From contig NZ_CP108487.1 in NCBI RefSeq assembly GCF_036226525.1, positions 6,014,001-6,078,000 on the forward strand: a stretch of DNA of 64,000 nt, in the 5' to 3' direction. The stretch's first letter is position 1. Each line of letters starts with the position of its first letter. Shown here piece after piece: positions 32,295 to 40,817 of this stretch. This DNA is from Kribbella sp. NBC_01245. Its GTDB lineage: Bacteria; Actinomycetota; Actinomycetes; Propionibacteriales; Kribbellaceae. The notes beneath the pieces were generated by a model. It had not been told where the DNA came from, searched no databases, and saw nothing but the letters and a program-made list of their open reading frames with translations. The position numbers were made by a program, and so were the translations under genes.

Positions 32295-33992
32295 ATGACC
32301 TCGGCACCCGTAGCCCTTGCCGGATCCGACTGGCTGGCTGCCCATCGCGAACGGCTCGATGGCGCCCTGGCGGCGATCCACAGCCGTGGCTATTACTCCG
32401 CGTTCCCCGAGTCGCCGAGCCCACGCGTGTACGGCGAGACCGCCGCCGCGGACGGCCAGGCCGCGCTCGACGCGCACCGCGGTTCGACGTACGACGTGAC
32501 GACGCCGGGTGCGAGTGGCACGGTCAGCACCGAGCGCTCGCCCTTCGGCGTACCGCTCGACGTGCAGTACCCGCATGTCGTCGAGGACGGGCTGGACGAG
32601 CTGCTCACGGCTGCCCGAAAGGGTCTGACCGACTGGCGAAAGGGCGGGATCGACGGCCGCGTCGGCGTTGGCCTGGAGATCCTCGACCGGCTGCACAAGC
32701 GCGTCTTCGAGCTGGCGTACGCCGTGCAGCACACCAGCGGTCAGGCTTTCGTGATGGCGTTCCAGGCCGGCGGCGCGCACGCGCTGGACCGGGCGCTGGA
32801 GGCGATCGCGTACGCGTATGAGGAGATGAACCGCTACCCGGCGACCGCCGAGTGGGAGAAGCCTGCGAAGGGCGACCCGATCCGGCTGGCGAAGGACTTC
32901 ACGGTCGTCGGCCGTGGCGTCGCGCTGGTCATCGGCTGCAACACCTTCCCGACCTGGAACTCCTGGCCCGGCCTGTTCGCCTCGCTGGTCACGGGCAACG
33001 CCGTCGTGGTCAAGCCGCACCCGCTGGCCGTGCTGCCGCTCGCGATCACCGTCTCGGTCTGCCGCGAGGTGCTGGCCGAGGCCGGCTTCGACCCGAACCT
33101 GGTCACCCTGGCCTGCGAGCACCCCGGCGACGGCCTGGCCAAGCCGCTGGCGACCCGCGACGAGGTCAAGCTGATCGACTTCACCGGTGGCAACGAGTTC
33201 GGCGAGTGGCTCGAGCAGAACGCCAAGCAGGCCACGGTTTTCACCGAGAAGGCCGGCGTCAACGCGGTCGTGATCGACTCGACCGACTCATTCAAGGCGC
33301 TGACCGGCAACCTGGCCTTCACGCTGTCGCTGTACTCGGGCCAGATGTGCACCACCACGCAGAACCTCTTCATCCCGGCCGACGGCATCGAGACCGACGA
33401 GGGCCACAAGACGTTCGACGAGGTCGCCGCGGGCCTGGCCAAGGCGATCGACCGGCTGCTCGGCGATGACGCCCGCGCGGTCGAACTGCTCGGCGGCATC
33501 GTCAACGAAGGCGTCATCAGCCGCCTCGACCTGGCCCCGGAGTACGGCGACGTAGTGCTGGCCTCGCGCGCGATCGAGCACCCGGCCTTCCCGGACGCCG
33601 TGGTCCGTACGCCGCTGCTGGTCGCGCTCGACGCCAAGGACGAGGACACCTTCGCCAAGGAGTGCTTCGGGCCGGTCTCGTTCCTCATTCGCACGGGTGG
33701 CACCGAGGAGTCGATCGACCTGTTCGCGAAGACGGTCACGGAAGGCGGTGCCATGACGGCAGGCGTCTACTCGACCGACTCCGCCGTACTGGAGGACATG
33801 CGCGAGGCGGCCCTCGATGCCGGCGTGGCCCTGTCGGAGAACCTCACCGGCCAGGTCTTCGTCAACCAGTCGGCGGCCTTCAGCGACTTCCACGGCACGG
33901 GCGCGAACCCGGCCGCGAACGCGACCTACACCGACGGCGCGTACGTCGCCAGCAGGTTCCGGGTGATTCAGTCTCGCCGTCACATTGCGTGA
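32295..33992 (+). CDS. paaN: Phenylacetic acid degradation protein PaaN (aldehyde dehydrogenase family)
   Basis: A 565-aa member of the PaaN subfamily of aldehyde dehydrogenases. The catalytic cysteine is C352 in GQMCTTTQN and the general base E318 in FTEKAGVN; the cofactor segment includes TGGNEFGEW. In the pathway it oxidises the ring-opened semialdehyde; this stand-alone version lacks the MaoC-like hydratase domain of PaaZ. It follows a -10 box TAGGCT and a short leader with TGGAG before ATG 32295. It is divergent from paaI-thiolase-paaK around the 164-nt palindrome. Confidence 0.87.
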   Translation: MTSAPVALAGSDWLAAHRERLDGALAAIHSRGYYSAFPESPSPRVYGETAAADGQAALDAHRGSTYDVTTPGASGTVSTERSPFGVPLDVQYPHVVEDGLDELLTAARKGLTDWRKGGIDGRVGVGLEILDRLHKRVFELAYAVQHTSGQAFVMAFQAGGAHALDRALEAIAYAYEEMNRYPATAEWEKPAKGDPIRLAKDFTVVGRGVALVIGCNTFPTWNSWPGLFASLVTGNAVVVKPHPLAVLPLAITVSVCREVLAEAGFDPNLVTLACEHPGDGLAKPLATRDEVKLIDFTGGNEFGEWLEQNAKQATVFTEKAGVNAVVIDSTDSFKALTGNLAFTLSLYSGQMCTTTQNLFIPADGIETDEGHKTFDEVAAGLAKAIDRLLGDDARAVELLGGIVNEGVISRLDLAPEYGDVVLASRAIEHPAFPDAVVRTPLLVALDAKDEDTFAKECFGPVSFLIRTGGTEESIDLFAKTVTEGGAMTAGVYSTDSAVLEDMREAALDAGVALSENLTGQVFVNQSAAFSDFHGTGANPAANATYTDGAYVASRFRVIQSRRHIA

Positions 33993-34243
33993 GATAGCCA
34001 CTGCAGAGGAGTGACTTTCCGTAGATCGATTTTGCTTGAATTCGTTAAATTGTGACTCTTTGTCCGCAAAGCTTGCCAATTGATCCCCAGTTGTGAATAC
34101 TCTGCGTTAGCTGAGAGTGCGGTCAACGGGGGCTCTCTCGGTCAGCGGGGAAGTCTGGGGCGGGTGTCTTCGGTGCGCGCGGCGACGGTCTTTCGTAGTC
34201 GCGCGCACCGGCGCACACAGGCGGGATATGGCAGGTTTGTCCC
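33993..34243. other. 251-bp intergenic region with an A/T-rich core
   Basis: Bases 34010-34110 are clearly richer in A/T than the rest of the window (for example TTTTGCTTGAATTCGTTAAA), and contain the small dyad CTTTG-TCCG-CAAAG. They probably hold the promoter of the downstream hydrolase. No gene or terminator was recognised; transferred DNA or an RNA gene cannot be excluded. Confidence 0.4.
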
Positions 34244-35602
34244 ATGCCGCTCGCCGAGGTTCTGACCTACTACGACTCCCTGCTCGATTTCGCCCGCGGA
34301 TATCTGCGCGTGCCCGGAATCCAGGCCGCCGTGCACGCCGAGGGCCGAGTCGCCTTCGCCGGCTCGTACGGCCACGCCGATGTCGAGAACGACGTCGCGC
34401 TGACCGACCGCCACTTGTTCCGGATCGCCTCGCACTCCAAGACCTTCACCGCGACGGCCGCCTTCCAATTGGCCGAACGCGGTCGCCTCCGCCTCGACGA
34501 CGAAGCCGGTCAGTACGTCGTCGAGCTGGCGGGCCGCCCGGCCGGCGCGTTGACCATCCGCGAGCTGCTCGGGCACACCTCGGGCCTGACGCGGGACAGC
34601 TCCGCCGCCGACTTCTGGCAACTGCGCGGTGCCTTCCCGGATCGCGCGACACTGCTGGAAATCCTGTCCGGCCCGGATGCCGACGTGATCGCGCCGAACG
34701 AACGCTTCAAGTACTCGAATATCGGCTACGGGTTGCTCGGTCTGATCGTGGAAGCCGCCGGTGGTACGTCGTACAACGCCTACGTGCGCAAGGAAATCGT
34801 GGCCCGCCTCGGGCTGTCCGACCTCGGTCCGGAGCTCGAGCCGGAACGGCTTGGCGAGTACGCCGCCGGTTATAGCGCTCTCGCGTATGCCGACCAGCGG
34901 GTGCCGATCGAGCATGTCGACACTCGCGATCTCGCTGCCGCGACGGGCTTCTACGGAAACGCGAGCGACCTCGTGTCGTACTTCGCCGCGCATCTTCCCG
35001 GGGATGAACGGCTTCTGACCGACGCGTCGAAGCGGGTGATGCGGCATCCGCAGTGGCAGGTCAAACCCGACCAGACCGAGGGGCGTTACGGTCTCGGGTT
35101 GAGCGTGGTCAAGGTCGGCGAGCGGGACGTGTTCGGCCATGGTGGGGGTTATCCCGGGCACATCACGCGCTCGTTGGTCGATCCGGAGTGTGGGGTCGCG
35201 GTCTCGGTCCTGACCAACGCGATCGACGGGCCGGCGTTGCAGCTGGCTAGCGTTTTCTTCAAGCTGCTGGACCTGGCGGGAGATCCGGTAGAGGGCGTCG
35301 ACCTGTCGCGGTTCACCGGGCGCTTCGCGAACCTGTGGGGTGTGACCGATGTGGTCCAGTTGGGTGGCCGGTTGTACGCGATGGACCCGACTGAGGTGGA
35401 TCCGACGGCTGAGGCGGTGCCGCTCGCGCTGGTCGGCGACTCGTCGCTGCGGGTTGGGGGCGGTAATGGGTACGGCGCTTTTGGTCAGGCGTACGAGTAC
35501 ACGTTTGACGAGGGTGGACGCGCGACTGGCGTGCGCGCGCCGGGTGGGCTCACGCTCGAGCCGCTGGGTACCTTCCAGCTGCCGCCGCGCGTCACCACGT
35601 AG
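34244..35602 (+). CDS. Serine hydrolase, beta-lactamase class C fold
   Basis: A 452-aa cytoplasmic-looking hydrolase without a signal peptide: SxxK at S63-K66 (SHSK), YSN in FKYSNIGYGL, HGGG in VFGHGGGYPGH. The C-terminal ~110 residues form a separate beta-rich domain. It has the same plan as the gene at 21580 and may be a paralogue. Likely an esterase or D-aminopeptidase-like enzyme; substrate unknown. Its TAG stop doubles as the first bases of a -10 box for the next gene. Confidence 0.82.
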   Translation: MPLAEVLTYYDSLLDFARGYLRVPGIQAAVHAEGRVAFAGSYGHADVENDVALTDRHLFRIASHSKTFTATAAFQLAERGRLRLDDEAGQYVVELAGRPAGALTIRELLGHTSGLTRDSSAADFWQLRGAFPDRATLLEILSGPDADVIAPNERFKYSNIGYGLLGLIVEAAGGTSYNAYVRKEIVARLGLSDLGPELEPERLGEYAAGYSALAYADQRVPIEHVDTRDLAAATGFYGNASDLVSYFAAHLPGDERLLTDASKRVMRHPQWQVKPDQTEGRYGLGLSVVKVGERDVFGHGGGYPGHITRSLVDPECGVAVSVLTNAIDGPALQLASVFFKLLDLAGDPVEGVDLSRFTGRFANLWGVTDVVQLGGRLYAMDPTEVDPTAEAVPLALVGDSSLRVGGGNGYGAFGQAYEYTFDEGGRATGVRAPGGLTLEPLGTFQLPPRVTT

Positions 35603-35605
35603 CGT
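35600..35605 (+). promoter_or_regulatory. -10 box (TAGCGT) built on the upstream stop codon
   Basis: TAGCGT lies 7 nt before ATG 35613 with no SD. Its TAG is the stop codon of the serine hydrolase gene. Confidence 0.45.
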
Positions 35606-35612
35606 TCGACGT

Positions 35613-36131
35613 ATGACCATCCACGGGGACCACCCGTTCCTGCCGCCGGAATCCGATCGCAGCCCGGTACGACGGTTTCGCGGCCGCTTGCCGTCGCCGG
35701 TCGGGCTCTGGACGACGTCGTACGAATCGGGTCGTGCGGGTCTGACCGTTTCGTCGATGGTGATCGCGGATGGGGAGCCCGGGTACGTCGTTGGGTTGCT
35801 GGACCCCGAATCCGATCTGTGCGAGATGTTGCTCAAGGCAAGGACTGCCGTGGTGTCGCTGCTCGGCGAACCACACCAGCAGCTGGCAGACGCCTTCGGG
35901 TACGTCGCTCCGGCTCCAGGCGGGCCGTTTCGGATGGCGGAGTGGACGGATACCGAATGGGGACCGGCGCTTGCGTCAGCGACCACCTGGGCGGGGTGCC
36001 GTCTGGCGGAACCGCCTCCGCGCGAGATCGGCTGGTCCCTCGAGGTAATCCTGGAAATCCAGCACGTCGAACTACTCCCGGACACCCAGCCGCCCCTGGT
36101 CCACCGCCGCGGCCGCTACCTCCTGAGCTAG
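35613..36131 (+). CDS. Flavin-reductase-like FMN-binding protein
   Basis: A 172-aa protein of the flavin reductase / split-barrel FMN-binding fold: FRGRLPSPVGLWTTSYESGRAGLTVSSMVIADGEP (in pieces) is the N-terminal FMN loop, and GEPGYVVGLLDPESDLCEML the next strand pair. Such proteins either supply reduced flavin to monooxygenases or act as nitroreductase- or F420-related oxidoreductases. It seems leaderless. No monooxygenase gene adjoins it, so the partner is unknown. Confidence 0.7.
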   Translation: MTIHGDHPFLPPESDRSPVRRFRGRLPSPVGLWTTSYESGRAGLTVSSMVIADGEPGYVVGLLDPESDLCEMLLKARTAVVSLLGEPHQQLADAFGYVAPAPGGPFRMAEWTDTEWGPALASATTWAGCRLAEPPPREIGWSLEVILEIQHVELLPDTQPPLVHRRGRYLLS

Positions 36132-36210
36132 CGCGCTTGCCCCCGGCCGCCTCGGCCAGCCGAACCACGCCAACGCCGGCAAACTCCCGCTGGTCGGCAC
36201 CCCCTAAGCC

Positions 36211-36257
36211 CTGCGTCGATTGGTCTGAAGCGGTCGAATCCAGACCAATCGACGCAG
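36211..36257. repeat. Palindromic repeat, copy D (short)
   Basis: CTGCGTCGATTGGTCTG (36211-36227) pairs exactly with 36241-36257 around a 13-nt loop. The arm differs from copy C by few bases (GCGTYGATTSGTCTGAA fits both). It lies between two + strand genes. Confidence 0.7.
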
Positions 36258-36292
36258 CGTTGGACGGTTGTTTGCCGTGTCCGGGGGCCGGT

Positions 36293-36298
36293 TAGAGT
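36293..36298 (+). promoter_or_regulatory. -10 box (TAGAGT), leaderless start
   Basis: TAGAGT is 6 nt before ATG 36305 and no SD is present. Confidence 0.45.
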
Positions 36299-36304
36299 TC
36301 TGGG

Positions 36305-37336
36305 ATGTTTGCTACCACGATTCATGCGGCGTTTGATGTTCGGCTTAGTGAGGTGGCGGATCCGACGATCGAGCGGCCGACTGATGCGGTTGTGCGGATT
36401 GTGGCGGGGTGTATTTGTGGGTCGGATCTCTGGTCGTATCGCGGCGAGAACTCGATCACCCCGGGCAGCCGGATCGGGCATGAGCACGTTGGTGTGGTGG
36501 AGGCGGTCGGGGCTGACGTGCGTACCGTCAAGCCCGGTGACTTTGTCATTACGCCGTTCATGATCAGCGATGGGACCTGCCGGCACTGCCAGGCCGGGAT
36601 GTACTCGGCCTGCTCGGACGGCGGCTTCGTGTCGAACCTGCCGGCCGATGGTGGGCAGGGGGAGTTCGCGCGCGTTCCGCATGCCGACGGGACCTTGGTG
36701 GCAACGCCGGAGATGCCCGACAAGTCGATGGTGCCGTCGTTGCTGACGTTGTCCGACGTGATGGGCACGGGGTGGCATGCCGCCGTGTCCGCGCGGGTTC
36801 AGCCCGGCCACACCGTGGTCGTAGTGGGCGATGGCGCGGTCGGGCTCAGCGGCGTACTGGCTGCTTCCCGGATGGGCGCGGAGCGGGTCGTCGCGATGTC
36901 CCGGCATGAGCCGCGGCAGCGAATCGCCCGCGAGTTCGGCGCCACGCACGTGATCGCGGAACGAGGCGACGCCGCCGAAGCCGCCGTACTGGAGTTGACC
37001 GATGGCGTTGGCGCGGACGCCGTACTCGAGTGTGTTGGTACCGGGCAGGCCATGACCACGGCGTTCTCGGTCGCACGGCCGGGCGCGACGGTCGGGTTCG
37101 TCGGCGTGCCGCACGGGGTCGACGTACCGATCGGGAAGATGTTCGGCAAGAACGTCGGGCTGGCCGGCGGGCTCGCGCCGACGCGGGCGTATCTGCCGCA
37201 GCTGATGGCGGATGTGCTGTCCGGGGCGATCAACCCGGGGCTGGTGTTCGACCAGGAACTGCCGCTCACGGAGGTTGCCGAGGGCTACAAGTCGATGCAC
37301 GAGCGGCGCGCGATCAAAACCCTGCTCTGGCCGTGA
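36305..37336 (+). CDS. Zinc-dependent medium-chain alcohol dehydrogenase
   Basis: A 343-aa MDR. Catalytic zinc ligands are the Cys of GCICGSDLW and the His/Glu of GHEHVG; the nucleotide motif is VGDGAVG, with the expected acidic or basic partner SRHE favouring NADP. In the structural zinc lobe the first Cys of the usual CxxCxxCxxxxxxxC is replaced by Asp: DGTCRHCQAGMYSAC. That lobe may bind zinc weakly or use the Asp. Oxidises an alcohol or reduces an aldehyde; substrate unknown. The following secreted protein gene starts within or just after its end. Confidence 0.85.
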   Translation: MFATTIHAAFDVRLSEVADPTIERPTDAVVRIVAGCICGSDLWSYRGENSITPGSRIGHEHVGVVEAVGADVRTVKPGDFVITPFMISDGTCRHCQAGMYSACSDGGFVSNLPADGGQGEFARVPHADGTLVATPEMPDKSMVPSLLTLSDVMGTGWHAAVSARVQPGHTVVVVGDGAVGLSGVLAASRMGAERVVAMSRHEPRQRIAREFGATHVIAERGDAAEAAVLELTDGVGADAVLECVGTGQAMTTAFSVARPGATVGFVGVPHGVDVPIGKMFGKNVGLAGGLAPTRAYLPQLMADVLSGAINPGLVFDQELPLTEVAEGYKSMHERRAIKTLLWP

Positions 37337-37344
37337 AAATCGGT

Positions 37345-37350
37345 TACCTT
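37345..37350 (+). promoter_or_regulatory. -10 box (TACCTT), leaderless start
   Basis: TACCTT is 6 nt before GTG 37357. This supports GTG 37357 over the overlapping GTG 37333. Confidence 0.4.
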
Positions 37351-37356
37351 CATCGG

Positions 37357-38064
37357 GTGCGTACCACTTCACTACTCAGTGTGCTGACCGTCTTTTCGGC
37401 CGGGCTCCTGGCCGCACCCCTGACCGCTTCGGGCGCCTCAGCCGCCTCGGACGCTTCGGCTGTTGAAGCAGCGCCTTCGTGTTCGGTGCGGATCCCGGCG
37501 CGGATCGCGGTCGGCTCGCCGTACCAGGCAGTGAAGGTGACGCTCGCGCCGGACTGTGCCGCCGCCGGCGTGATCGACGCTTACTGGACGGCGTACCACC
37601 CGACTGCCGGCGGTACGGCGTTCGCGGCGTTCGAGGCGAAGGCGCGCACGGGTGTGGTCGACGTGTACGACTTCGATCCGCTCGGGCATTGGAGTTGGCG
37701 GCCGAGTGGTGCCTTCGGCAAGGACTTCAAGCCGGTCAAGCAGAACTACCTGGCCAGCGTGGTGAAGGTCAGCTCGTGGTCGCGACTAACGGCCACTCGC
37801 GCCGGCCGGAAGGTCACGCTGACCGCCGCGGCCGCACGCTACGCCGCCTCGCTCGACCGCTTCGTCCCTTGGGCCGGCGCCTCGGGTCAGCTGCAGTACA
37901 AGGCGCCCGGCGCGACGCGATGGATCCCGCTGAAGTCGGTGAAGACCACCGCAGGCGGCCGCTACACCTACAGCTACCTGATGGCGACGACCAGGGACTA
38001 TCGCGTCTACTTCCCGGCAACCGGCCTGATCTGGAATATCGCCAGCCCAACCGTCCGCAAGTAA
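37357..38064 (+). CDS. Secreted protein of unknown function
   Basis: A 235-aa exported protein. Signal peptide VRTTSLLSVLTVFSAGLLAA, cleavage near SGA-SAA. The mature part is rich in aromatic and beta-strand residues (GHWSWRPSGAFGKDFKPVKQ) with two cysteines (SCSVRIPARI, PDCAAAG) that may form a disulfide. The C-terminal ~44 residues (LKSVKTTAGGRYTYSYLMAT, then RDYRVYFPATGLIWNIAS) recur in the 73-aa protein that follows. This module resembles the extracellular repeat units found in actinobacterial surface proteins. GTG 37333, overlapping the dehydrogenase stop, is an alternative start. Confidence 0.7.
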   Translation: MRTTSLLSVLTVFSAGLLAAPLTASGASAASDASAVEAAPSCSVRIPARIAVGSPYQAVKVTLAPDCAAAGVIDAYWTAYHPTAGGTAFAAFEAKARTGVVDVYDFDPLGHWSWRPSGAFGKDFKPVKQNYLASVVKVSSWSRLTATRAGRKVTLTAAAARYAASLDRFVPWAGASGQLQYKAPGATRWIPLKSVKTTAGGRYTYSYLMATTRDYRVYFPATGLIWNIASPTVRK

Positions 38065-38153
38065 GCCTCGCCCGGTTTTGTCGGAGCTCTCCTCTAGCCT
38101 GACCCCGGGGGCCGCCCGCACTGGGCGGACTATGACTAGTGGGGGTTGGACTC

Positions 38154-38375
38154 ATGCGTTCACGTCTTCTGTTGACCACCGGTGCGCTTCTCGTCGGTTT
38201 GGTTAGTTCTTCCGGGGTCTCCGCGGCCGGTCCAGCAACTCTGAAGTCCGTGAGCACCAACTCGGCCGGACAGTACAGCTACACCTACACGGTGAGCGTG
38301 ATCCGTGACTACCGCGTGGTGTTTCCATCCACGCCGGTGATCTGGGGCTCGACCAGCAAGCTCGCGCAGCGGTAG
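38154..38375 (+). CDS. 73-aa secreted mini-protein, partial paralogue of its neighbour
   Basis: The signal peptide (MRSRLLLTTGALLVGLVSSS, cleavage near VSA-A) is followed directly by LKSVSTNSAGQYSYTYTVSV and RDYRVVFPSTPVIWGSTS. This matches residues ~192-235 of the preceding protein at about half the positions, so the ~150-residue middle is missing. GGGGG lies ~8 nt before ATG 38154. The hairpin CCGCCC/GGGCGG (38112-38128) precedes it. Either a remnant of a decayed duplicate or a functional small secreted module; the intact signal peptide favours expression. Confidence 0.6.
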   Translation: MRSRLLLTTGALLVGLVSSSGVSAAGPATLKSVSTNSAGQYSYTYTVSVIRDYRVVFPSTPVIWGSTSKLAQR

Positions 38376-38530
38376 GCGTTTTCCCAGCGGGACAGTGGTT
38401 TGCGGGCAGGGCGAATCGCCCGGAATTCGTTGGCCAGTGTTCGCCTCTGTGCGTCTCTGTGCGCATACTGACCCATCAGTGTTTCCTGGTGGACGCGCTC
38501 TCATCTCACTGGGTGCAAGCCGGTCACGTC

Positions 38531-38584
38531 TGCGCAACGCGCCTGCGCGGAACGTTGACACTCGGCTCGCGTTGCGCACAGAGT
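38531..38584 (+). promoter_or_regulatory. Promoter and operator pair of the sugar ABC operon
   Basis: A consensus -35 TTGACA (38555-38560) is followed 18 nt later by CAGAGT (38579-38584) as a weak -10. TGCGCAACGCG (38531-38541) and its exact complement CGCGTTGCGCA (38568-38578) flank the -35, the second lying in the spacer. TTGCGCA half-sites are typical of LacI-type repressors. The rest of the 271-nt gap holds CTCTGTGCG in tandem near 38445 and a small hairpin CAGCTC-TTT-GAGCTG (38615-38629) before the SD. Confidence 0.5.
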
Positions 38585-38646
38585 TGTGGCCGTCAAGGGG
38601 GCAACGTTGTCAGCCAGCTCTTTGAGCTGAACGGAGAGTGAACAAA

Positions 38647-39918
38647 ATGCGTGGTGGGATGAGCAAGGCCGTCGCGGTGCTCGGTGCCGCAGGCCTTCTC
38701 GCTGTCAGTGCGTGCGGGAACAGCGGCGGCGACAGCGGAGACTCGGCCAGCAAGGATGTCACCGTCTTCACCTGGTGGGCAGACGGTGGTGAAAAGGCAG
38801 GGCTCGACGGCCTCGTCTCGGTGTTCAACACCAAGTGCAAGGACTACAAGTTCGACAACGCGGCTGTCGCGGGTGGGGCCGGCGCGAACGCCAAGCAGGT
38901 GCTGGCGAACGACCTCGCTTCGGGCAATCCGCCGTCGACCTTCCAGGCGCACGCCGGTGCCGAGCTGAAGGATTACATCAACAACGGACAGGTCGAGGAC
39001 GTCAGCCAGCTGTACAAGGACTTCGGTCTGGACGCGGCGTTCCCGAAGAGTCTGCTCGACAACCTCACCGTCGAGGGCAAGATCTACTCGATCCCGGCCA
39101 ACGTGCACCGCGCGAACGTGGTGTGGGCGAACCCGGCCGTGCTGAAGAAGGCCAATATCGACGCGACCAAGGCCCCGGCCTCCGTCGACGCGTGGATCGC
39201 TGACCTGGACAAGCTGAAGGCCGCCGGCGTCAAGGCTCCCCTCGCCACCTCGAAGGGCTTCGCTCAGGAGATGGTGCTCGAGGTCGTGCTGCTGGCCGAG
39301 CTCGGTCCGGACAAGTTCACCGGTCTGTGGAACGGTTCGACAGACTTCAACGGTGCCGACGTCACTGCCGCGCTGCAGAAGTACGCGAAGCTACTGACGT
39401 ACACGAACACCGACCGCGAGGCCGTCGACTGGCCGGATGCACTCGGCTACGTGAACAAGGGGCAGGCCGCTTACACCGTGATGGGTGACTGGGTCGCCGC
39501 GCAGCAGCTCTCCGAAGGCGTAGCGGAATCGGCGTACACCTACTGGCCGGCTCCGGGGACCGCGGGCAACTTCCAGTACCTGGCCGACTCGTTCACCCTG
39601 CCGGTGAACGCGAAGACCCCGGATGGCGCCAAGTGCTGGCTGGACGTGGTCGGTAGTGCCGATGGCCAGAAGGCCTTCAACACCAAGAAGGGTTCGATCC
39701 CGGCGCGTTCCGACGCGGTTGCGACCGACTACCCGAAGTACCAGCAGGCCGCGATGGCCGACTGGAAGAAGGACAAGATCGTGCCGTCCTGTGCGCACGG
39801 CGCGGCCTGCACCCTCGGCCAGAACGACAGCATCCTCTCGGCGATCGGTCAGTTCAGCGGTAAGCCGGACGTTCCGACGCTCCAGAAGGCGCTCGCCGCC
39901 GCGGCTAAGACGTCTTAA
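38647..39918 (+). CDS. Sugar ABC transporter substrate-binding lipoprotein
   Basis: A 423-aa family-1 solute-binding protein. The lipobox LAVSAC puts the lipidated cysteine at C23. The mature part (DVTVFTWWADGGEKAGLDGL, and later HRANVVWANPAVLKKANID) matches MalE/UgpB-like oligosaccharide binders of actinobacteria. ATG 38647 follows GGAGAG by 8 nt. TAA overlaps the ATG of the first permease by 1 nt. It captures a sugar at the cell surface and delivers it to the two permeases. Confidence 0.87.
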   Translation: MRGGMSKAVAVLGAAGLLAVSACGNSGGDSGDSASKDVTVFTWWADGGEKAGLDGLVSVFNTKCKDYKFDNAAVAGGAGANAKQVLANDLASGNPPSTFQAHAGAELKDYINNGQVEDVSQLYKDFGLDAAFPKSLLDNLTVEGKIYSIPANVHRANVVWANPAVLKKANIDATKAPASVDAWIADLDKLKAAGVKAPLATSKGFAQEMVLEVVLLAELGPDKFTGLWNGSTDFNGADVTAALQKYAKLLTYTNTDREAVDWPDALGYVNKGQAAYTVMGDWVAAQQLSEGVAESAYTYWPAPGTAGNFQYLADSFTLPVNAKTPDGAKCWLDVVGSADGQKAFNTKKGSIPARSDAVATDYPKYQQAAMADWKKDKIVPSCAHGAACTLGQNDSILSAIGQFSGKPDVPTLQKALAAAAKTS

Positions 39919-40817
39919 TGCACGGAAGGATCCGGACCTGGGGACCGGGGGCGCTTGTTCTGCTGCCGACGGTCCTGCTGCTCGGGTACTTCGTCTACGG
40001 GCTCATCGGCTGGTCGGTCAACACCTCGTTGACCGGCCGGCACACCGCCCGGCGAGGTCCCGCCGAGTACGTCGGGTTCGACAACTACGTGAACCTGTTC
40101 GGCGAGGATCGGTTCCTGAACTCGCTGAAGAACCTCGGCGTGCTCACGGTGGTCTTCATCCTGGGCACGCTGGTGTTCGGCCTGATCTGGGCGTTGTTGC
40201 TGGAGAAGGGCGTCACCGGCGAGGGCATTTTCCGGTCGGTCTTCCTGTTCCCGATGGCCATCTCGATGATCGCGTCGGGAGTCGTCTGGGGCTGGCTGCT
40301 CAACCCGTCGCAGGGTGACGAGGCCCGCGGTCTGAACCGGCTGTTCGGCATCGCGAACCTGGACTTCCTGCAGAACGCCTGGTGGACCGGCGGCAGTCGC
40401 TGGACCACGATGGCGTCGATCGCGCTGCCGGCCATCTGGCAGCTGTCGGGTTACATCATGGCGCTGTTCCTGGCGGGCTTCCGGGGGATCCCCGGCGAGC
40501 TTCGCGAGGCGGCGCGTGTTGATGGCGCGAGCGAGTTCAAGCTGTACCGGCACGTGCTGTTCCCGCAGTTGTCGCCGATCGCGCTTTCCGCGTTGATCAT
40601 CCTCGGCCATATGTCGCTGAAGCTGTTCGACCTGATCTACGCGATCACCGGGCCGAACCAATTCCGCACCGAAGTGCCATCCGTCTACATGTGGAACACC
40701 TTGTTGCGCAGCGATATGGCGAAGGCGGCGGCCATCTCGATCGTGCTGCTCGTCGTCGTCGCGATCCTGGTCGTGCCGTACGTCGCCTACACCGTCAAGC
40801 AGGAGAGTGAAGAGTGA
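39918..40817 (+). CDS. Sugar ABC transporter permease, MalF-like
   Basis: A 299-aa membrane subunit with six helices. The EAA loop that touches the ATPase is ELREAARVDGASEFKLYRHVLFP (in pieces: EAARVDGAS, then ~10 residues to the helix). PSQGDEARGLNRLFG is a periplasmic-side loop typical of MalF homologues. It couples to the second permease by a GTGA overlap. Confidence 0.87.
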   Translation: MHGRIRTWGPGALVLLPTVLLLGYFVYGLIGWSVNTSLTGRHTARRGPAEYVGFDNYVNLFGEDRFLNSLKNLGVLTVVFILGTLVFGLIWALLLEKGVTGEGIFRSVFLFPMAISMIASGVVWGWLLNPSQGDEARGLNRLFGIANLDFLQNAWWTGGSRWTTMASIALPAIWQLSGYIMALFLAGFRGIPGELREAARVDGASEFKLYRHVLFPQLSPIALSALIILGHMSLKLFDLIYAITGPNQFRTEVPSVYMWNTLLRSDMAKAAAISIVLLVVVAILVVPYVAYTVKQESEE

